From positions 6,496 to 70,495 of the forward strand of contig DCUV01000041.1 in the NCBI GenBank assembly GCA_002328585.1: a DNA stretch of 64,000 nt, in the 5' to 3' direction. This stretch comes from Spirochaetia bacterium UBA2205 (GTDB taxonomy: Bacteria > Spirochaetota > UBA4802 > UB4802). The first letter of the stretch is position 1, and the number at the start of each line of letters is the position of its first letter. Below the pieces are notes generated by a model. The model was given only the letters and a program-made list of their open reading frames with translations, was not told the DNA's origin and did not search any database. A program made the translations under genes and the position numbers. Below are positions 37,178 through 45,676 of this stretch, piece by piece.

Positions 37178-38026
37178 ATGCCGCTGAATGAAAAGGTTGT
37201 TGGCAAAAAATATAAATCAGATTCTATTAAAATTTCACAGCATGAAAGTATCTATTATGCCCTTGCTTATAATGAGGACAATGATGCATACTTTGATAAC
37301 AGAAGGCAGGGTGGTATTATAGCTCCTCCGATGTACGCTGTTTTTTATGCCGCTGGTCCAACCGCACAACTAATGTTTGATGCTGAGATTGGGATAAACA
37401 TGATGTTTGTGGTACATTACAGTCAATATTTTGAATGGATAAAAGCGGTTAAGCCTGGCGATGAGGTTACCTCCGAGGGAACTATCACCCATATTACGGT
37501 AAAAGAAAAAGGAAGCATTTTAGGCTGGGAGACAGTTACTAAAAATCAGCATGATGATATAGTAGTAAGGGCACAGTGGGAATTTTTTGACAGAAGTGCA
37601 GGAAGTGGGAAGCCTGATGGAAAGACTGAAGAGGAAGCGATACCTTCACAATTTATTTTTGACGATGCCATGAAGGTAAGGAATGGCCAGACCTATATCT
37701 ATGCTGAACCTTCCGGAGACCATAACCCTATTCATGTTGATGATGACTTTGCAAAAAAGGTTGGGTTGCCGGGGATTATTGTACAGGGGCTATGTACCAT
37801 GGCATTTGCACATAAGATGGCAGTGGATCATCTTACACCGGATAGAGATCCTTTAAAAGTTAAGGAATTGTATGTGCGTTTTGCCCGACCGGTATTGCCC
37901 GGACAGATGCTTACGTTTAAAGGATATGCAATAGAAAAGCTTACAGAAAAAACAAAATATGGAATCATAGCGTTAAATGATAGTGGCAAGGATGTACTGC
38001 GCAATGCGTGGTGTACTGTTGCCTGA
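37178..38026 (+). CDS. MaoC-type double-hotdog hydratase
   Basis: A 282-residue enoyl-CoA hydratase-like protein. The N-terminal hotdog half (about residues 1-145) is non-catalytic-like, with APPMYAVFYAAGP and VVHYSQYFEWIKAVKPGDEV. The C-terminal half carries the hydratase-2 motif YAEPSGDHNPIHVDDDFAKKVGLPGIIVQGLCTM (catalytic Asp and His). It resembles both halves of eukaryotic MFE-2 hydratase 2. GGGGGGTGCGT precedes the ATG at 37178. It is the first gene of the acyl-CoA module and would hydrate an enoyl-CoA for the adjacent SDR. Confidence 0.88.
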   Translation: MPLNEKVVGKKYKSDSIKISQHESIYYALAYNEDNDAYFDNRRQGGIIAPPMYAVFYAAGPTAQLMFDAEIGINMMFVVHYSQYFEWIKAVKPGDEVTSEGTITHITVKEKGSILGWETVTKNQHDDIVVRAQWEFFDRSAGSGKPDGKTEEEAIPSQFIFDDAMKVRNGQTYIYAEPSGDHNPIHVDDDFAKKVGLPGIIVQGLCTMAFAHKMAVDHLTPDRDPLKVKELYVRFARPVLPGQMLTFKGYAIEKLTEKTKYGIIALNDSGKDVLRNAWCTVA

Positions 38027-38053
38027 AATATTATTAATGAGCAGGAGGGTAGT

Positions 38054-38956
38054 ATGGGTATTAAGCTTGATGGCAAAGTTGCTGTTGTTACGGGTGCAGG
38101 TTCAGGGATTGGGCGAACCTATGCCTTAGAGTTTGCACGACGTGGTGCGATGGTGGTTGTCAATGATTTAGGCAGTTTGCGTGATGGATCAGGTGCAAAC
38201 CATAGTGCTGCTGATGCTGTTGTTGAGGAGATAAAAAAAGCTGGGGGCAAGGCAGTAGCTAATTATGATTCTGTTGCAACTGTTAAGGGTGGTGAAAACA
38301 TTATTAAAACTGCAATGGATGCTTTTGGACGGGTTGACATTGTGGTAAACAATGCTGGCATTTTACGCGATAAAACGTTTGTCAAGATGACCGAAGATGA
38401 ATGGGATATTGTAGTATCGGTGCATCTGCGTGGAGCATTTTGTGTTACTGCACCGGCGTTTAAGATAATGCGCGAGCAGGGTTGGGGCAGAATTATCTTT
38501 ACTGCTTCAGGAGCTGGTTTATACGGCAATTTTGGGCAAACAAACTATGCATCAGCAAAGATGGGACTTGTTGGATTGATGAATGCATTGAAATTAGAAG
38601 GTGCAAAGTACAATATATTGGTTAACACGATAGTTCCGGTGGCAGCGTCCCGCATGACAGAAGATGTCTTGCCTAAAGAGATTTTTGAAAAATTAAAACC
38701 AGAATTTGTAACACCGCTGGTGATGTATCTGTGTTCGGATGAATGTAAGGATACAGGGATGCTTATTAACTGTGGTGGCGGTTGGTATAGCCGTGCTGCA
38801 ATTGTGTGTGCCAGTGGGACTATTATACAGGGTAAAGATGAAATAAAAGCAGAGGATATCATGGCGCAGTGGAGCAAGATAACCGATTTAAGTGATGCAA
38901 AACCATTGAATAACATCGGCGATACCTTTGCATACATGGCACCATTACTTAAGTAA
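38054..38956 (+). CDS. Short-chain dehydrogenase, MFE-2/17beta-HSD4-like
   Basis: A 300-residue SDR. The NAD site is VVTGAGSGIGRTYALEFARRGA (about residues 10-31), with NDLGSLRDGSG matching the MFE-2-type (3R)-hydroxyacyl-CoA dehydrogenase. NNAGILRDKTF follows near residue 92 and the catalytic YASAKMG near 166. The roughly 50-residue C-terminal extension is normal in the group. Together with the MaoC hydratase it recreates a split MFE-2: the hydrated acyl-CoA is oxidised to the 3-oxo form. AGGAGGGT precedes the ATG, 27 bases after the hydratase stop. Confidence 0.88.
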   Translation: MGIKLDGKVAVVTGAGSGIGRTYALEFARRGAMVVVNDLGSLRDGSGANHSAADAVVEEIKKAGGKAVANYDSVATVKGGENIIKTAMDAFGRVDIVVNNAGILRDKTFVKMTEDEWDIVVSVHLRGAFCVTAPAFKIMREQGWGRIIFTASGAGLYGNFGQTNYASAKMGLVGLMNALKLEGAKYNILVNTIVPVAASRMTEDVLPKEIFEKLKPEFVTPLVMYLCSDECKDTGMLINCGGGWYSRAAIVCASGTIIQGKDEIKAEDIMAQWSKITDLSDAKPLNNIGDTFAYMAPLLK

Positions 38957-39071
38957 GTGAAAAAATTTTGCTCAAATGGTTGCAAACCCTGAAACTATAA
39001 ATCTACCATAATAAAAGCTGTGCAAGAGGTCAGGGAATGTACAAAAAATATTTTAATGGGGGGTTTTTTCA

Positions 39072-40514
39072 ATGATTGGGATTGTTTCGTATGGGGGATA
39101 CATCCCTTTAAGAAGATTATCCAGGATGCAGGTTGTACAGCAGATGGCATGGTATAATTCTTTGCTATACTCACTGATGACTGGTGAACGGTCAGTTGCA
39201 AACTGGGATGAAGATGCAATTACTATGGCTGTTGCAGCAGCAGTTGATGCGCTGCAAAATGTTGAACAAAAAAGCATTGATGCTGTTTATGCAGCTTCAA
39301 CATCGTTTCCATTTGATGACAGACAGAATGCCGCAGTTATTGCAGAAGCACTCAATTGTAGGAACAATGTGCGAACTGTTGATATGGCTGGTTCATTAAA
39401 AGCTGGCGTTTCGGCAGTTGTTGCTGCACTGGATGCTGTAGAATCTGATTCGGCTAACAAGGTTATGGTTACTGCTGGTGAAAGACGGTTTACCAGAGCA
39501 GCATCAACATTGGAGCTTATGTATGGTGATGGTGCGGCAGCACTGGTAGTGGGACGTGAAAATGTTATAGCAGAATGTATTGGTTCATATTCGTATCATG
39601 AAGATTTTGTTGATCATTATCGCGGTGCCGATAAACGCTTTGATTATCAATGGGAGGAGCGCTTTATACGCGATGAGGGATTTGGGCGTATCATCCCTAC
39701 CGCAATAAAGCTATTTTGCGATCACTATCACACAGATATAAATGAGTTTACCAGTGTTATTTATCCCTGTCCATTTGCGCGAGAGCATGCAGGTATTGCA
39801 AAAAAAATTAAATCGGCACATGTTTATACTAACCTGCACGATGGGGTTGGTGATACAGGTGTGGCGCATCCGCTGGTGATGCTTTGCCACGCGCTTGATA
39901 GTGCAAAACCTGGCGATAAAATACTTGTTGTTGGTTTTGGACAGGGTTGTGAGATAGTCGCCTTTAAGGTAACTGATGCAATTGAAAGTTTTAAGCGTCC
40001 AAAAGGGATTACCCGGAGCATTGCAAATAAGAAAGATATTCCGTATCCAAAATATTTAAAGTTCAGGGAATTAATTGACGCGGATACAAGTATACGAGCT
40101 GAAGCTGTTCCCAATACATCCCTTACTGCATTATGGCGTCACCGAAAGATGCTGAATGGTTTTGTGGGATATAAATGTAAAGCATGTGGTACACCGCAGT
40201 TTCCTCCTTATCCTATTTGTGTTAATCCTGCATGTAACAAATCAGATGCTATGGATGATTATGTATTTTCGGATAAAATGGGCACAGTGCTTATGTATAC
40301 TGGCGATATGCTTGCAGCATCAGTTGAACCACCGGCAATGTATGGGCTTGTTGAGTTTGATGGTGGTGGCCGAACGCTTCTTGATTTTACAGACTGTGAG
40401 CTCGAAAAACTCAGTGTGGGTACAAAAGTAGCTATGTCGTTTCGTATCCATAGACAGGACAGCATGCGAGGCTTTACCGGATATTTCTGGAAAGCGGTAC
40501 CAATAATGGAGTAA
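39072..40514 (+). CDS. HMG-CoA-synthase-like protein fused to a DUF35 zinc/OB domain
   Basis: Residues 1-340 have the thiolase-fold plan of HMG-CoA synthases. The nucleophile segment, usually D-x-x-F-A-C-K-A-G, reads DMAGSLKAG, with Leu at the Cys position. The first catalytic Glu region (usually GSESKP) reads ASTSFPFDD, so the usual triad is lost. Residues of about 360-475 form a DUF35 domain: zinc ribbon CKACGTPQFPPYPICVNPAC, then an OB fold. In archaea separate HMGS, DUF35 and thiolase proteins form a channelling complex; here two of them are fused and the thiolase follows ten bases later. The role may be scaffold or a non-Cys condensation step. Confidence 0.75.
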   Translation: MIGIVSYGGYIPLRRLSRMQVVQQMAWYNSLLYSLMTGERSVANWDEDAITMAVAAAVDALQNVEQKSIDAVYAASTSFPFDDRQNAAVIAEALNCRNNVRTVDMAGSLKAGVSAVVAALDAVESDSANKVMVTAGERRFTRAASTLELMYGDGAAALVVGRENVIAECIGSYSYHEDFVDHYRGADKRFDYQWEERFIRDEGFGRIIPTAIKLFCDHYHTDINEFTSVIYPCPFAREHAGIAKKIKSAHVYTNLHDGVGDTGVAHPLVMLCHALDSAKPGDKILVVGFGQGCEIVAFKVTDAIESFKRPKGITRSIANKKDIPYPKYLKFRELIDADTSIRAEAVPNTSLTALWRHRKMLNGFVGYKCKACGTPQFPPYPICVNPACNKSDAMDDYVFSDKMGTVLMYTGDMLAASVEPPAMYGLVEFDGGGRTLLDFTDCELEKLSVGTKVAMSFRIHRQDSMRGFTGYFWKAVPIME

Positions 40515-40524
40515 GGAGGAATGT

Positions 40525-41730
40525 ATGGCTACTGGAATAAAAGATAAGGTTGCAATAATTGGAATGGGGTGCACAAAATTTGGCGAGCGCTGGGATGCTG
40601 ATGCAAATGCTCTTATGGTTGAAGCATACAATGAAGCAATTGCTGATGCAGGTATTGAACCCGGAGAGATACAGGCAGCATGGGTTGCAACCTGTTTTGA
40701 TGAGATCAATGTTGGTAAAAGTGCATTAGCTGCCTCAATTGCGCTGCGGTTGCCCAACATTGCTGTTACACGGGTTGAAAATTTTTGTGCAAGCGGTACC
40801 GAAGCATTCCGTGGTGCTGTATATGCTGTTGCCTCGGGTGCGTATGATATTGTGCTGGCAATTGGCTGTGAAAAGCTCAAAGATATTGGCTATGGCGGCT
40901 TGCCCGAATTTAGCCAGGCTCTGGGGATTCTTAATGGACTATGGTTCCCTAATGTGACTGCACCAGGTTGCTTTGCTATGCTGGCAGGCGGATATGCAGC
41001 AAAGTATGGTTTAAAGATGGAGGATGTTAAAAGGGCAATGGCTCACATCTCGGTTAAAAGTCATGCTAACGGAGCTCTGAATCCAAAGGCTCATCTGCAG
41101 CGTCCAGTAACGGAAGAGCAGGTACTGCAATCGCCAATGATTGCCTATCCTCTGGGACTATTTGACTGTTGCGGGGTTAGCGATGGAGCTGCCTGTGCGA
41201 TAGTATGCAGTGTTGATGTTGCAAAGGCAATGAAGAAGAAGGATTTTATGACAGTAAAAGCCTTGCAAATTTCAGTATCCAATGGCGAAGAGATGGCATT
41301 TTCCAATTGGGACGGCGCACATGTTGTCAATACTGAAAAGGCTGCAATTCGTGCTTATGCTGAAGCGGGCATAAAAAATCCTCGTAAGGAGTTGAGCCTT
41401 TTAGAAGTTCATGACTGTTTTTCCATCACTGAGCTTGTAACTATGGAGGATTTGCATATATCTGAACGAGGGAAAGCTATTGATGATGTGATGAATGGAT
41501 TTTTTGATAGTACCGGTAAAATCCCCTGCCAGATTGATGGCGGGCTTAAATGCTTTGGGCATCCTATTGGTGCATCGGGCTTAAGGATGGTATACGAGAT
41601 ATATCTGCAATTACATGACAGGGCTGATAAGCGACAGCTTAAAAATCCTGATATTGGATTAACGCAAAATTTAGGTGGATTCCCAATGATGAATGTTATC
41701 AGTGTGGCGATTGTTGGCAGATATACATGA
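40525..41730 (+). CDS. Thiolase (SCP-x/acetyl-CoA acetyltransferase-like)
   Basis: A 401-residue thiolase. The nucleophilic Cys is in VENFCASGTEAFRGA (about residue 88). Later motifs are EVHDCFSITELV (His-Asp) and GLKCFGHPIGASG (catalytic His); the final Cys motif is replaced by NLGGFPMMN, as in SCP-x-type thiolases that work with DUF35 partners. AAGGAGGAATGT precedes the ATG. It would cleave a 3-oxoacyl-CoA to finish the round begun by the MaoC and SDR enzymes, or act with the fused DUF35 domain on an unusual substrate. Confidence 0.87.
   Translation: MATGIKDKVAIIGMGCTKFGERWDADANALMVEAYNEAIADAGIEPGEIQAAWVATCFDEINVGKSALAASIALRLPNIAVTRVENFCASGTEAFRGAVYAVASGAYDIVLAIGCEKLKDIGYGGLPEFSQALGILNGLWFPNVTAPGCFAMLAGGYAAKYGLKMEDVKRAMAHISVKSHANGALNPKAHLQRPVTEEQVLQSPMIAYPLGLFDCCGVSDGAACAIVCSVDVAKAMKKKDFMTVKALQISVSNGEEMAFSNWDGAHVVNTEKAAIRAYAEAGIKNPRKELSLLEVHDCFSITELVTMEDLHISERGKAIDDVMNGFFDSTGKIPCQIDGGLKCFGHPIGASGLRMVYEIYLQLHDRADKRQLKNPDIGLTQNLGGFPMMNVISVAIVGRYT
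41197..41204 (-). repeat. Near-match to the iterated word (ACTATCGC)
   Basis: GCGATAGT preceded by T, eight of nine core bases, in the thiolase gene. Confidence 0.5.
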
Positions 41731-41760
41731 GGCATTGAATAATAGATATATATTGTCAAT

Positions 41761-41802
41761 AAAAAGGTATCATTAAAATTATAAAATTAATGATACCTTT
41801 TT
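41761..41802. terminator. Strong rho-independent terminator after the acyl-CoA module
   Basis: A perfect 16-bp stem (41761-41776 with 41787-41802) around a 10-base loop, A-rich before and T-rich after, about 30 bases past the thiolase stop. It could work in both directions. Confidence 0.85.
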
Positions 41803-41931
41803 TAATTAAAATTAATAAAATTATTGATGAAAATACATAATCTTACTATTTTCGAATTGTAATAGATAGTTGCTGAGTAATAACATCATGTATAGTATAT
41901 ATAAAAACATTCAACAAAAAGAGGTATCAGG

Positions 41932-42837
41932 ATGCCGTATAGTGTAAAGATTTATAAACATCTGGACGAGCTTGAACCAAAAGTGAAGCGGGTAATTATG
42001 GAACTTCTTGAAGAGATTGATAAAAATGTTAAGGAATCGGTAAAAAAGGAAGATTTTAATGATTTGAAAAATATTGTTGCTCGTTTAGCTGATGCTCAGG
42101 AAAAAACGGAACAAAAAATTACACTATTAGTAAAATCTCAAAAAGCAATTGAGATTACTATGAAAGAACTTGCTGAGGCACAGAAGCGAACAGAACAGCG
42201 TGTTGATGCGTTAACAGTGAAGATGGAGGAGTTGGTGGAGGCACAGAAGCGAACAGAGCAGCGTGTTGATGCGTTAACAGTGAAGATGGAGGAGTTGGCG
42301 GAGGCACAGAAGCGAACGGAGCAGCGTATTGATGCGTTAACAGTGAAGATGGAGGAGTTAGCGGAGGCACAGAAAAAGACAGAAGTAGTTGTTCAGCAAT
42401 TGCTGTATGATATGAATATGGTAAAAAAGCAATTAGGTGGATTGTCACATGCTGTTGGCTATGGCATTGAGGATAAGGTTATTCCGTTTATGGAATCTTT
42501 CATTGAAAAAGAGTATGGGTTTGTACCACAAGAGGTGGAAAGAAAATTTATTAAGTACGATCAAAAAAATAAAGATGAGGTTAACATCTTTGTAAAAGGT
42601 TTAAAAAACGACGTCGCCATGATTGTTGTTGGTGAATGTAAATCTCAAACGGGGGAAAGTGATATAGATGATTTTAACAAAATGCTTCATCGTTTACAAT
42701 CACATTTTAAACAGGATATTTCTGGTTTTATTGTTGGCTATAGTTTTGAACCTGATGTTGAAGATTATTTGGTTACACACTATCCACATATTAGATATTA
42801 TAAAACTTATCAGATTGAACGTTTGGCACGTAAATAA
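41932..42837 (+). CDS. Coiled-coil protein with PD-(D/E)XK nuclease-like domain, paralogue
   Basis: A 301-residue protein with the same plan as the one at 14095-14808: a helical start, a long coiled coil of 21-residue units (ELAEAQKRTEQRVDALTVKME repeated about three times), then GGLSHAVGYGIEDKVIPFME and EVNIFVKGLKNDVAMIVVGECKSQTGESD. The last has the E...GECK core of PD-(D/E)XK folds. Function is unknown. AGAGGTATCAGG precedes the ATG. The repeat unit length differs from the paralogue (21 versus 14 residues), so the coiled coil has lengthened independently. Confidence 0.7.
   Translation: MPYSVKIYKHLDELEPKVKRVIMELLEEIDKNVKESVKKEDFNDLKNIVARLADAQEKTEQKITLLVKSQKAIEITMKELAEAQKRTEQRVDALTVKMEELVEAQKRTEQRVDALTVKMEELAEAQKRTEQRIDALTVKMEELAEAQKKTEVVVQQLLYDMNMVKKQLGGLSHAVGYGIEDKVIPFMESFIEKEYGFVPQEVERKFIKYDQKNKDEVNIFVKGLKNDVAMIVVGECKSQTGESDIDDFNKMLHRLQSHFKQDISGFIVGYSFEPDVEDYLVTHYPHIRYYKTYQIERLARK
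42166..42375 (+). repeat. 63-bp in-frame tandem repeat, three units and a part
   Basis: Units at 42166-42228, 42229-42291 and 42292-42354 are nearly identical, followed by a 21-bp partial unit. They encode 21-residue coiled-coil steps. Near identity at DNA level implies recent expansion. Confidence 0.9.
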
Positions 42838-42959
42838 ATATTTTACTGTTTTATGTAATATCAGTTAATTCCTTTACAATGGCTTTACATGGTCGATTGT
42901 ATTATTACATAATTACATTACCAGCATTAAAAACAATTGACGTTAAAAAGGACTGGGAT

Positions 42960-43376
42960 ATGACCAAACGTATGAACGATTACGTCAATGCTATGATTGA
43001 AGAGTGGGGTAGTGACAATACTTTCTATGGTTTAAGCCATGAAGGACAGCTTATTGAGCAATGGACTACTGATTTAGATGGGCTGGAGATTTTGTATAAC
43101 CATGTGCGCAATAGTAAATGGATCAGAGTGATAATATTGCCAACTGAAACAGGCATACGTCCAGAGCGTGATCTTTATAAATGGAAGGGATGTATTAATG
43201 AATGGATTGCTGAGACTGCTGTATGGTGGGCTTTTGAACTTTTAACTGAAAATGAGGCAAAAGCATTTATGATGAAGAATAAGCCAGTGGTGAAATTTCA
43301 GTTTATTCGATCAGGACACCCCCACGAGCTGGCAGTGAAGTTTGACGGCTATAATTGGGTGGTGATTGATGACTAA
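42960..43376 (+). CDS. Uncharacterised protein of 138 residues
   Basis: I do not recognise this protein. It is soluble and mixed alpha/beta, with a tryptophan-rich centre (WKGCINEWIAETAVWWAFELL) and a final strand pair (VVKFQFIRSGHPHELAVKFDGYNWVVIDD). AAGGA lies seven bases before the ATG at 42960. A longer in-frame start at 42879 has no ribosome site and gives an unlikely leading segment. It follows the PD-(D/E)XK-like gene and may share its transcript. Confidence 0.6.
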   Translation: MTKRMNDYVNAMIEEWGSDNTFYGLSHEGQLIEQWTTDLDGLEILYNHVRNSKWIRVIILPTETGIRPERDLYKWKGCINEWIAETAVWWAFELLTENEAKAFMMKNKPVVKFQFIRSGHPHELAVKFDGYNWVVIDD

Positions 43377-43467
43377 AATTAATCAATTACCATACTTTGC
43401 ATAAAACAATGGAGCCATTAAAAGATATTTAAATCGATAGTAAGTCTCTATATTTTTCCAGTAGACA

Positions 43468-43512
43468 TTTCATCAATACAGGGGTAAAACGTATGCCCCT
43501 GTATTGATGAAA
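43468..43512. terminator. Long perfect inverted repeat between convergent genes
   Basis: A stem of about 17 bp (43468-43484 with 43496-43512) encloses an 11-base loop, directly between the ends of the unknown gene and the CoA-transferase gene. There is no clear T-run on either strand, so it may be an attenuating or RNA-stabilising hairpin as well as a terminator. Confidence 0.6.
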
Positions 43513-43521
43513 AGAAATAGT

Positions 43522-44943
43522 TTACACTGGTATTTGTTTATTTGTTCGTGTCCATATTTTCATTTTTTCGGCCTGCTTTATTAAATCATCCTGAAATTGA
43601 GGATGTGCAATGCTTATAAGCTTTTCAGCTCTCATCCATGTTGGACATGCTACTAATTTAACTGCGCCATATTCGGTTACTATATAATCTACCATCTGGC
43701 GGGGGATAGTAACTGTTGATGCTAACGGTAGTTGAGGCACTATACGAGATTGCAACTCGCCCTTTGAGTTGGTGTGGGTTGATGATAAGCATATAAAACT
43801 TTTCCCTCGTTTTGACCATTGAGCACCCAATACAAAGTCCCACATGCCGCCATTACCTGAAACCTGCCCGGAACCAAGAGTTTCAGCATTAACCTGAGAG
43901 AACAGATCAACCTGTATGGCATTACATATGCTTACTGTATCATCGTTTTGTGCAATAATTCGTGGATCATTGGTATAATCAACAGGATATGAAGCTAATG
44001 CTGGATTATCATGCATAAAATCATACATGTGTTGTGAACCGATTGCAAATGTATATACACATTTAAATCGGTCAATATTTTTTTTGGCTCCGTTCATCCT
44101 GCCTGATTCAATCATATCAACATAAGCATCAACAAACATCTCTGTATGACCGCCCAGATTTTTAAGATCCGATTGAGCAATAAGTTTACCTACCATATTT
44201 GGCATACCACCAATACCTAACTGTATACAGCACCCGTCATATAAAAATTGCATGACATGTTCTGCTATCTTTTTATCTATTTCGGTTGGAGGTACCTCAG
44301 GTGCTCCAAATATCATCTGTTCTGGAGGTGCTTCAACAATAAAGTCAATACGGGATATATGGATAGCTTCCTCTGAACCACCCAGACACCGCGGCATATT
44401 TTTATTTACCTCAACAAGGACATAATCAGCCGCGTCAATTTTTGCTGATGTCTCGGAGTTTTGAGGACCAATATTAAAAAATCCCTGATCATCCATTGGC
44501 CCAACCTGCAGCATGGCAATCCATTTTACATTTTTGCTTTTTTCGGGGATAGTATAGTAATATGAACGATAGCCGGGGGTAATATTTTCATGTAGATCCT
44601 GATTAAGGAGATAACGATAGTAGAATGGTGCTCTGTGGTAAAGAATAGGACAGTAATAGGCAGCCTCTACCTGCGTATGCAATAGTCGTGTTAGTTTGCT
44701 CCACTGCCAGTCAATATAGGTAAAACTTTGAGGATATTTAATAACCTCGGGAACCGGCGGTAGGGTTACCGCTGTATATATAACCACATCTTTTAGCTCA
44801 GGTGCTCTTTTTGCCAGTGCCTGATCTAAAATTACAGGTTTCCCGTTAAAAAAACCATAATCGACAACATCACCGCAATCCACAACTTTTACTGCGTTAT
44901 CAGGAGTAGTCAATTTTGCATTATATTCCTGCCAGTAATTCAT
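43522..44943 (-). CDS. Acetyl-CoA hydrolase/CoA-transferase family protein
   Basis: A 473-residue enzyme of the Cat1/butyrate-acetate CoA-transferase family. It has [30 protein letters not shown], then [73 protein letters not shown] and [33 protein letters not shown]. It probably moves CoA between acetyl-CoA and another short organic acid. AATGGAGGCGT precedes the ATG and a consensus promoter lies upstream, so strong constitutive expression is likely. Confidence 0.88.
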   Translation of the reverse strand: MNYWQEYNAKLTTPDNAVKVVDCGDVVDYGFFNGKPVILDQALAKRAPELKDVVIYTAVTLPPVPEVIKYPQSFTYIDWQWSKLTRLLHTQVEAAYYCPILYHRAPFYYRYLLNQDLHENITPGYRSYYYTIPEKSKNVKWIAMLQVGPMDDQGFFNIGPQNSETSAKIDAADYVLVEVNKNMPRCLGGSEEAIHISRIDFIVEAPPEQMIFGAPEVPPTEIDKKIAEHVMQFLYDGCCIQLGIGGMPNMVGKLIAQSDLKNLGGHTEMFVDAYVDMIESGRMNGAKKNIDRFKCVYTFAIGSQHMYDFMHDNPALASYPVDYTNDPRIIAQNDDTVSICNAIQVDLFSQVNAETLGSGQVSGNGGMWDFVLGAQWSKRGKSFICLSSTHTNSKGELQSRIVPQLPLASTVTIPRQMVDYIVTEYGAVKLVACPTWMRAEKLISIAHPQFQDDLIKQAEKMKIWTRTNKQIPV

Positions 44944-44981
44944 AAATACGCCTCCATTTTTTAAAAATTTTAATTCAAAAT

Positions 44982-45010
44982 ATTATAATAATACAATATT
45001 ATATTGTCAA
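44982..45010 (-). promoter_or_regulatory. Perfect consensus sigma-70 promoter of the CoA-transferase gene
   Basis: On the minus strand TTGACA (45005-45010), a 17-base spacer and TATAAT (44982-44987), all exact matches to the consensus. Transcription would start near 44975, some 30 bases before the ATG. Confidence 0.85.
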
Positions 45011-45227
45011 TAAAAATATTTATTATTATTAAAAATTATATTAATAATAAATTATACATATACAATAATATAATAATGTTGTAATATATATTTTTGTTAT
45101 TCAATTATTGAATTAATCCCCAATGATACATTATTTTCTTTACACTACAGATGTAAATATGGTACAATTATCCATTCAACAATACAAATGATGATGATTT
45201 AATAGAAGAAGTTACCTGTGGACGATG
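45011..45227. other. Very AT-rich gene-free spacer
   Basis: Runs of A/T with no ORF, RNA or repeat that I recognise, between the CoA-transferase promoter and the composite repeat. Confidence 0.4.
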
Positions 45228-45530
45228 TATAACAAGCCATAGAGGATGAAAATAGTTGTCGGTATTCATCCTGGATGCTGATTCGGGATCCCTCTTGAAT
45301 AAAAGATGTTGAAACGAGCCTGTCATGGCGGCAGTCCATGATATCCAGCATGAGAGGGCGCGCAGTGTCATCCTGATATATTCCATAATATAACGTTACA
45401 TATCGGGATTACGGGTTAAGCCTGGAATGACAGGGGTGCTTATTTCTATTTTCGGGAAACAATATTCCCCTTGCCTTGTGAAGGAAAGTAACCATGGGTG
45501 AGGTTAATAATGCTATTTTCAGAAGCGTTT
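45228..45530. repeat. Composite intergenic repeat (GAATGAC family), copy D
   Basis: GTCATCCTGAT, GGAATGACAGG and GATTCGGGATCC words in both orientations mark several nested inverted pieces. The end (about 45505-45525, GTTAATAATGCTATTTTC) is shared with copy C at 28150-28172. ORFs crossing this block are chance frames. It fills the gap before the alpha-2-macroglobulin gene. Confidence 0.6.
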
Positions 45531-45676
45531 TTTGCCTTGAAGCATGCAAGCAGCGGTTCCCCTTTTTTTTGATACAATAGCTTTTTGCTTACTTTCATGG
45601 GAAACGGCACGAGATTACGATAATATACTTTATTCAATGGAATACTATTCTACAAATGAAGAAGGAGAAAGTTGTT

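Noticed and set aside
42166..42375. Regular 63-bp repeats resembling a CRISPR array
   Set aside because: Units are contiguous with no unique spacers and are in frame inside a coiled-coil gene. No cas genes are present.
45168..45637. Short ORFs on the minus strand before the alpha-2-macroglobulin gene
   Set aside because: They lie in the composite repeat block, lack ribosome sites and show no protein-like pattern.
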